A program made the position numbers and the translations under genes. From Pseudomonas sp. Irchel 3E20 (GTDB lineage: Bacteria; Pseudomonadota; Gammaproteobacteria; Pseudomonadales; Pseudomonadaceae): a stretch of DNA of 64,000 nt. Location of the stretch: positions 184,552-248,551 of the forward strand of contig NZ_FYEE01000003.1 in the NCBI RefSeq assembly GCF_900187645.1, in the 5' to 3' direction. Shown here piece after piece: positions 58,837 through 64,000 of this stretch. The first letter of the stretch is position 1. Every line of letters begins with the position of its first letter. The notes beneath the pieces were generated by a model. It did no database searches. It was given only the letters and a program-made list of their open reading frames with translations, and was not told the DNA's origin.

Positions 58837-60309
58837 ATGGTTCCCGTAATCGCCCTGGTGGGCCGCCCGAACGTCGGCAAGTCCACCCTGTTCAACCGCC
58901 TGACCAGGACTCGCGACGCCATTGTCGGCGACTTGTCCGGTCTGACCCGTGATCGCCAATACGGTGAGGCAAAGTGGCAAGGGCGCTCCTACATTTTGAT
59001 CGATACCGGCGGTATTTCCGGTGACGAGCATGGCATGGACGAAAAGATGGCCGAGCAGTCGCTGCTGGCCATCGAAGAAGCCGATGTCGTCCTCTTTCTG
59101 GTCGATGCCCGCGCCGGTTTCACCGCTGCCGACCAGATGATCGCCGAGCACCTGCGCAAGCGAAACAAGCGTTCCTACGTGGTCGCCAACAAGGTCGACA
59201 ACATCGACCCTGAAATGGCCCGCGCCGAGTTCGCCCCGTTGGGCATGGGCCACGCGATCCCGATCGCCGGTGCCCACGGCCGCGGCATCACGCAGATGCT
59301 GGAAATCGCCCTGAGCGACTTCCCCAAAGACGATGACGAAGCGCCTGAAGACGGCGAAGAGGAAATCGTCGAAGAAGGCCAGGAAGCCAAGCGCATTCCC
59401 GGTCCGAGCGAAAAAGACGGGATCAAGATTGCCATCATCGGCCGCCCGAACGTCGGCAAGTCGACCCTGGTCAACCGCATGCTCGGTGAAGACCGGGTTA
59501 TCGTCTACGACCAGCCCGGCACCACCCGCGACAGCATCTATATTCCCTTTGAGCGTAACGAAGAGAAGTACACGCTGATCGACACCGCTGGTGTGCGCAA
59601 ACGCGGCAAGATCCACGAGGAAGTTGAAAAGTTCTCCGTGGTCAAGACCCTGCAAGCGATCAAAGACGCCAACGTGGTGATCTTCGTCATGGATGCCCGC
59701 GAAGGTGTGGTTGACCACGACCTCAACCTGCTGGGCTTTGCCCTGGAAGCGGGTCGGGCGCTGGTGATCGCGATCAACAAGTGGGACGGCATGACCCCCG
59801 GCGAGCGTGATTTCGTCAAGGTCGAGTTGCAACGTCGCCTGTTTTTCGTTGATTTTGCCGACATTCACTTCATCTCGGCCCTGCACGGCACGGGCGTGGG
59901 CAACCTCTACGCTTCGGTGCAGAACTCGTTCAAGTCGGCGGTCACCCGCTGGCCGACGAATCGCCTGACCCAGATTCTCGAAGACGCCGTGGGCGAGCAT
60001 GCGCCGCCGATGGTCAACAACCGTCGGATCAAGCTGCGGTACGCCCACTTGGGCGGTGCCAACCCGCCGATTATCGTGATCCACGGTAACCAGATCGAGA
60101 AGGTGCCCAAGTCCTATGTGCGCTACCTGGAGAACACCTATCGCCGGGTGCTGAAACTGGTCGGTACGCCGATCCGTATTGAGTTCAAGGGCGGTGAGAA
60201 CCCGTACGAAGGCAACAAAAACACGCTCACCGACCGCCAGGTCAACAAGAAGCGTCGTTTGATGACCCACCACAAGAAGGCCGACAAGAAGCGCCGCGAC
60301 AAGCGCTGA
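58837..60309 (+). CDS. der: Ribosome assembly GTPase Der (EngA)
   Basis: 490-residue double GTPase for 50S subunit assembly. Two G domains each have GRPNVGKST (near residues 8 and 205), with DTGG/DTAG switches, separated by an acidic linker; a KH-like domain ends in a basic tail. The ATG at 58837 has GGAG upstream. Confidence 0.97.
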   Translation: MVPVIALVGRPNVGKSTLFNRLTRTRDAIVGDLSGLTRDRQYGEAKWQGRSYILIDTGGISGDEHGMDEKMAEQSLLAIEEADVVLFLVDARAGFTAADQMIAEHLRKRNKRSYVVANKVDNIDPEMARAEFAPLGMGHAIPIAGAHGRGITQMLEIALSDFPKDDDEAPEDGEEEIVEEGQEAKRIPGPSEKDGIKIAIIGRPNVGKSTLVNRMLGEDRVIVYDQPGTTRDSIYIPFERNEEKYTLIDTAGVRKRGKIHEEVEKFSVVKTLQAIKDANVVIFVMDAREGVVDHDLNLLGFALEAGRALVIAINKWDGMTPGERDFVKVELQRRLFFVDFADIHFISALHGTGVGNLYASVQNSFKSAVTRWPTNRLTQILEDAVGEHAPPMVNNRRIKLRYAHLGGANPPIIVIHGNQIEKVPKSYVRYLENTYRRVLKLVGTPIRIEFKGGENPYEGNKNTLTDRQVNKKRRLMTHHKKADKKRRDKR

Positions 60310-60328
60310 TTCATCGGGCCGGTTGAAG

Positions 60329-60355
60329 AAGGGCGCTTTATGCGCCCTTTTTTTA
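60329..60355 (+). terminator. Terminator of der
   Basis: AAGGGCGC and GCGCCCTT around TTTAT, with a T run, 20 bases after the stop. Confidence 0.9.
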
Positions 60356-60427
60356 TGGGCGTTGGATGGGCTATCCTCCGGGGCTCCCGCGCCGCCGTAG
60401 AGCCGGGTGTTGAGCAGGGAATCACCC

Positions 60428-61576
60428 ATGATCGCCAGTAAGCTGCCGAATGTCGGCACCACTATCTTCACCCGCATGTCGCAGCTCGCGATGGAAACCG
60501 GCGCACTGAACCTGTCCCAGGGCTTTCCCGATTTCGACGGCCCGCAGGCCCTACGGGATGCGCTCAGTTGGCATGTTGCCAACGGCCACAACCAGTACTC
60601 GCCCATGACCGGCCTGCCGGCACTGCGCCAGCAAGTGGCTGCGAAGATCCAGCGCAGCTACGGCGTGCGGGTCAATGTGGACATGGAAGTCACCATCACC
60701 CCCGGCGCCACCCAGGGCATCTTCTGCGCCATCCAGGCGGTTATCCACAGCGGCGATGAAGTTATCGTTTTCGACCCTGCCTACGACAGCTACGAGCCAT
60801 CGGTAGAACTGGCCGGCGGGCGTTGCGTGCATGTGCAACTGGACAGCCAGACCTTCACCATCGATTTCAACAAGCTCGCCCAGGCGCTGAGCCCGCGCAC
60901 GCGGATGATTATTCTCAACTCCCCGCATAACCCCAGCGGCGCGTTGATCTCCCGGGCCGAGCTGGACCAGTTGGCGCAACTGATCCGCGACCGCGACATT
61001 TACCTGATTAGCGACGAAGTTTACGAGCACCTGGTGTTCGACGGCGTGGCCCACGCCAGTGTGCTGGCCCACGAAGAGCTGTATCAGCGCGCCTTTGTGG
61101 TCAGTTCGTTCGGCAAGACCTACCACGTAACCGGTTGGAAAACCGGTTACGTGGTGGCGCCTCCGGCCCTGAGCGCCGAGCTGCGCAAAGTGCACCAGTA
61201 CGTGAGTTTCTGCGGTGTGACGCCATTGCAGTACGCCCTGGCCGATTTCATGGCCGAGCACCCGGAGCACATCGATGAGCTGCCGGGGTTCTATCAGGCC
61301 AAGCGCGATTTGTTCTGCGATCTGCTCGCGCCTTCGCGCTTGAGCTTTACCCGGGTCACCGGCACCTACTTCCAGTTGGTGGATTACTCGCAGATCCGCC
61401 CAGACCTCAATGATGTCGAGATGGCGCTGTGGCTCACCCGTGAGCATGGCGTGGCGACCATCCCGGTGTCGGTGTTCTACCAGAACCCACCACAAGAGCA
61501 GCGCCTGGTGCGCTTGTGCTTCGCTAAACGGGAGGAGACGCTGCGTCAGGCAGCGCAAAAACTATGTGGGATTTGA
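60428..61576 (+). CDS. Methionine aminotransferase-like PLP enzyme (YbdL type)
   Basis: 382-residue class I aminotransferase. PLP lysine K230 (SSFGKTYHVTGWKTGY); other landmarks are NLSQGFPDFDGP and NSPHNPSGALIS. Close to E. coli YbdL, which uses Met, Phe, His and glutamine-type donors. The ATG at 60428 follows AGGGA. Its last 13 bases overlap the omega-amidase gene, a pairing known for removing 2-oxoglutaramate-type products of such transaminases. Confidence 0.88.
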   Translation: MIASKLPNVGTTIFTRMSQLAMETGALNLSQGFPDFDGPQALRDALSWHVANGHNQYSPMTGLPALRQQVAAKIQRSYGVRVNVDMEVTITPGATQGIFCAIQAVIHSGDEVIVFDPAYDSYEPSVELAGGRCVHVQLDSQTFTIDFNKLAQALSPRTRMIILNSPHNPSGALISRAELDQLAQLIRDRDIYLISDEVYEHLVFDGVAHASVLAHEELYQRAFVVSSFGKTYHVTGWKTGYVVAPPALSAELRKVHQYVSFCGVTPLQYALADFMAEHPEHIDELPGFYQAKRDLFCDLLAPSRLSFTRVTGTYFQLVDYSQIRPDLNDVEMALWLTREHGVATIPVSVFYQNPPQEQRLVRLCFAKREETLRQAAQKLCGI

Positions 61577-62355
61577 CTGCTTTTCCGAACCTGAACATCG
61601 CCCTGGTGCAGACCACGCTGGCCTGGCACGACCGTCAGGCCAACCACGATCACTTCGAGTTGCTGCTGGAACAGGCGCGTGGCGCGGACTTGATAATCCT
61701 GCCGGAGATGTTCACCACGGGGTTTTCCATGGAGTCCGAAACCCTGGCCGAGCCCGAGAACGGCCCCACCAGCCAATGGCTGCGGGGCCAGGCGAAAAAG
61801 TACGACGCGGTGGTGACCGGCAGCCTGATTGTGCAACTGGCCGATGGCAGCTATCGCAACCGCTTGCTGTGGGCGCGCCCGGATGGCGAAGTGCTGCACT
61901 ACGACAAGCGTCACCTGTTCCGCATGGCCGGCGAACATAAGCACTTCAGCCCAGGCGAGCGGCAGGTGCGGTTCGAGCTCAAAGGGTGGCGCATTCGGCC
62001 GCTGATTTGCTACGACCTGCGTTTCCCCGTGTGGAGCCGCGATCCCCACGACACCGACCTGCTGCTCTACACCGCCAACTGGCCGGGCGCGCGGCGCCAG
62101 CACTGGAACCGCTTGCTGCCCGCGCGGGCCATTGAAAACCTGTGCTACGTCGCGGCGGTCAATCGGGTTGGCACCGACGGCAAGGGCTTTGCCTACACCG
62201 GGGATAGCCAGGTTCTGGATTTCCAGGGCGAAAGCCTGTTGAGTGCGGGAGAGGCGGACGGGGTGTTCCTGGTGTGCCTGGATGCGGCAGAGCTGGCGGC
62301 TTATCGCACGAGGTTCCCGGCGAACCTGGATGCGGACGGTTTTCAGTTTGCCTGA
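61564..62355 (+). CDS. Nitrilase-superfamily omega-amidase (YafV type)
   Basis: 263-residue carbon-nitrogen hydrolase with the Glu-Lys-Cys triad E48 (LPEMFTTGF), K115 (YDKRHLF) and C149 (ICYDLRFPVW). YafV-like enzymes hydrolyse 2-oxoglutaramate or 2-oxosuccinamate, which matches the overlapping aminotransferase upstream: together they would make transamination irreversible. Confidence 0.88.
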   Translation: MWDLTAFPNLNIALVQTTLAWHDRQANHDHFELLLEQARGADLIILPEMFTTGFSMESETLAEPENGPTSQWLRGQAKKYDAVVTGSLIVQLADGSYRNRLLWARPDGEVLHYDKRHLFRMAGEHKHFSPGERQVRFELKGWRIRPLICYDLRFPVWSRDPHDTDLLLYTANWPGARRQHWNRLLPARAIENLCYVAAVNRVGTDGKGFAYTGDSQVLDFQGESLLSAGEADGVFLVCLDAAELAAYRTRFPANLDADGFQFA

Positions 62356-62380
62356 GGGGGCGGCGTTACCTGCAAGATTG

Positions 62381-62456
62381 CTATCGCGGGTGAGCCCGCT
62401 CCCACAAGGATTTGTATTGTTTGCCACTCCCTCTGTGGGGGCCTGCCCGCGATAAG
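62381..62456. repeat. Inverted REP doublet
   Basis: CTATCGCGGGTGAGCCCGCT (from 62381, ending CCCAC at 62405) and the opposite copy GTGGGGGCCTGCCCGCGAT (62434-62452) face each other across 28 bases, as in REPIN-type pairs. Confidence 0.8.
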
Positions 62457-62479
62457 GCAGTACGAAATCCCAACCAATA

Positions 62480-62513
62480 AAAAGGCCCCTGGACGCTCAT
62501 CCAGGGGCCTTTT
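62480..62513. terminator. Bidirectional terminator before leuA
   Basis: AAAAGGCCCCTGG and CCAGGGGCCTTTT form a 13-bp stem around ACGCTCAT. It lies 15 bases after the leuA stop (leftward gene). Confidence 0.9.
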
Positions 62514-62528
62514 GTATTGCGCAGGGCC

Positions 62529-64000
62529 TTACGCCGCTTTCGCCTGCGGCTGGCTGAGGGAGCGGTTCAGCGCGCTGAACAGGGCCTTGAAGCTGGCGGT
62601 GGTGATGTTTTCGTCGATACCCACGCCGTGGACCGCACGCTCACCATTGACCCGCAGTTCGATGTACGCCGCGGCCTTGGCGTTGGTGCCGGCGCCGATG
62701 GCGTGTTCGTTGTAGTCCATGATCTCCACCGGGATCGGCAAACCGGCCACCAAGGCTTCCAGGGCACCGTTACCCTTGCCGCGCCAGTGCAGGTTGGTTT
62801 CGCCCTGGCCTTTGCTGGAGACTTCCACCTCGACCGCGCTATGACCGTTCTCTTCCTGCAAGCGATGGCTGACCAGTGCATACGGGGTGTTGGCTTGCAG
62901 GTACTCGCTGTGGAGCAGGCTGTGGATCTGCTGGGCGGTCATCTCCAGGCCCAGGCGATCGGTTTCACGCTGCACGACTTGGCTGAACTCGATCTGCATG
63001 CGGCGTGGCAGGTTGATGCCGTACTCCTGTTCCAGCAAGTAAGCGATGCCGCCCTTGCCCGACTGGCTGTTGACGCGGATCACCGCCTCGTAGCTGCGGC
63101 CGATGTCGGCGGGGTCGATCGGCAGGTACGGCACTTCCCACAGGGTGTCGGGTTGTTGCTGGCTGAAGCCTTTGCGGATGGCGTCCTGGTGCGAGCCGGA
63201 GAACGCGGTGTGGACCAGGTCGCCCACGTAGGGGTGGCGCGGGTGCACCGGGATCTGGTTGCACTCTTCCACGACCTTGCGGATGCCGTCGATGTCGGAG
63301 AAGTCCAGCTCAGGGTCCACGCCCTGGGTGTAGAGGTTCAGCGCGACGGTCACCAGGTCGACGTTGCCGGTGCGCTCGCCGTTGCCGAACAGGCAGCCTT
63401 CGACACGGTCGGCGCCGGCCATCAGGCCCAGTTCGGTGGCGGCAACGCCTGTGCCACGGTCGTTATGGGTGTGCAGGCTGATGAGCACGCTGTCACGGCG
63501 GTTGATATGGCGGCCGAACCATTCGATCTGGTCGGCGTAGATGTTCGGCGTGGCGCACTCAACCGTGGCCGGCAGGTTGAGGATCATCTTGTGCTCGGGC
63601 GTTGGGTTCCACACCTCGATCACCGCGTCGCAGACTTCCTTGGAGAACTCCAGCTCCGTGGCGCTGAAGGTTTCTGGCGAGTACTCGAAGGTCCACTGGG
63701 TTTCAGGTTGCATGGCTGCGTACTTGACGAACAGCTTGGCGGCGTTCACGGCGATGGCCTTGACGCCTTCCTTGTCCTGGTTGAAGACGATTTTGCGGAA
63801 GGATGGGCTGGTGGCGTTGTACAGGTGGACGATGGCTTTTTTCGCCCCGCGCAGGGATTCGAAGGTGCGCTCGATAAGGTCTTCACGGCCCTGGGTGAGC
63901 ACCTGGATGGTGGTGTCGTCCGGGATGTGGCCGTCTTCGATGAGGGTGCGTACGAAGTCGAAGTCGGTTTGCGAAGCGGCCGGGAAGGAGGCTTCGATTT
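62529..64000 (-). CDS. leuA: 2-isopropylmalate synthase, N-terminus outside the window
   Basis: First committed step of leucine synthesis (acetyl-CoA plus 2-oxoisovalerate). About 490 residues are visible; some 70 N-terminal residues lie beyond base 64000. The DRE-TIM barrel part has [40 protein letters not shown] motif, with metal-binding His residues. The C-terminal regulatory domain, where leucine binds, ends in AKAA. The long length fits the LeuA type 2 (fluorescens/aeruginosa) form. Confidence 0.94.
   Translation of the reverse strand, partial: IEASFPAASQTDFDFVRTLIEDGHIPDDTTIQVLTQGREDLIERTFESLRGAKKAIVHLYNATSPSFRKIVFNQDKEGVKAIAVNAAKLFVKYAAMQPETQWTFEYSPETFSATELEFSKEVCDAVIEVWNPTPEHKMILNLPATVECATPNIYADQIEWFGRHINRRDSVLISLHTHNDRGTGVAATELGLMAGADRVEGCLFGNGERTGNVDLVTVALNLYTQGVDPELDFSDIDGIRKVVEECNQIPVHPRHPYVGDLVHTAFSGSHQDAIRKGFSQQQPDTLWEVPYLPIDPADIGRSYEAVIRVNSQSGKGGIAYLLEQEYGINLPRRMQIEFSQVVQRETDRLGLEMTAQQIHSLLHSEYLQANTPYALVSHRLQEENGHSAVEVEVSSKGQGETNLHWRGKGNGALEALVAGLPIPVEIMDYNEHAIGAGTNAKAAAYIELRVNGERAVHGVGIDENITTASFKALFSALNRSLSQPQAKAA

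Noticed and set aside
58705..60606. A 633-codon open frame on the minus strand over der.
   Set aside because: Der on the plus strand is unmistakable; the antisense frame runs through its terminator and has no motif.

Overview
The window is chromosomal DNA of a Pseudomonas, most likely of the P. fluorescens group. The evidence is the high GC content, the gene orders queA-tgt-yajC-secD-secF and iscRSUA-hscBA-fdx-iscX-ndk-rlmN-pilW-rodZ-ispG-hisS-yfgM-bamB-der, a cyoABCDE operon, a giant LRR/NEL effector-like protein, and inverted REP doublets of the fluorescens type. Genes at both edges are cut: an AraC-type regulator at the left and leuA at the right.

Left part (1-22.7 kb): an AraC-type regulator and EamA exporter; a 2087-residue LRR/NEL protein whose start codon lies in the stem of an 11-bp hairpin and whose ubiquitin-ligase cysteine appears to be missing; a 2-hydroxyacid dehydrogenase; dsbB; a low-GC stretch with an orphan gene; the cytochrome bo3 operon; small and unknown genes; a divergent LysR/MFS pair; a secreted beta-barrel-like protein; and a five-haem cytochrome c fused to a TsdA-like module, preceded by an Anr/FNR-type box.

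Accessory core (22.7-36.3 kb): two stretches stand out. (a) 22.7-28.5 kb, all on the minus strand: a PAS-GGDEF diguanylate cyclase translationally coupled to two tiny stand-alone LuxR-type HTH proteins, then a NarL-type response regulator, then four unrecognised genes that form two paralogous pairs (461 and 412 residues; 70 and 76 residues). (b) 28.6-34.8 kb: an Lrp-type regulator divergent from a YczE-like membrane protein, a radical SAM enzyme with an extra C-terminal domain, a cystathionine-gamma-synthase-like PLP enzyme, a MocR-type aminotransferase and a LysE exporter. This second stretch looks like an undescribed cluster that makes and exports a modified amino acid. An SDR protein, an unknown gene and tRNA-Leu(CAA) follow.

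Right part (36.5-64 kb) is conserved core: queuosine synthesis, Sec translocase accessory subunits, suhB, trmJ, cysE, the complete Isc iron-sulfur operon with an IscR-type promoter, ndk, rlmN (RNA methylation), pilus and cell-shape proteins, ispG, hisS, yfgM-bamB-der, a transaminase/omega-amidase pair and leuA. Several intergenic hairpins here look regulatory, before secD, before ndk and between bamB and der. No rRNA, CRISPR array, prophage or insertion sequence was seen.
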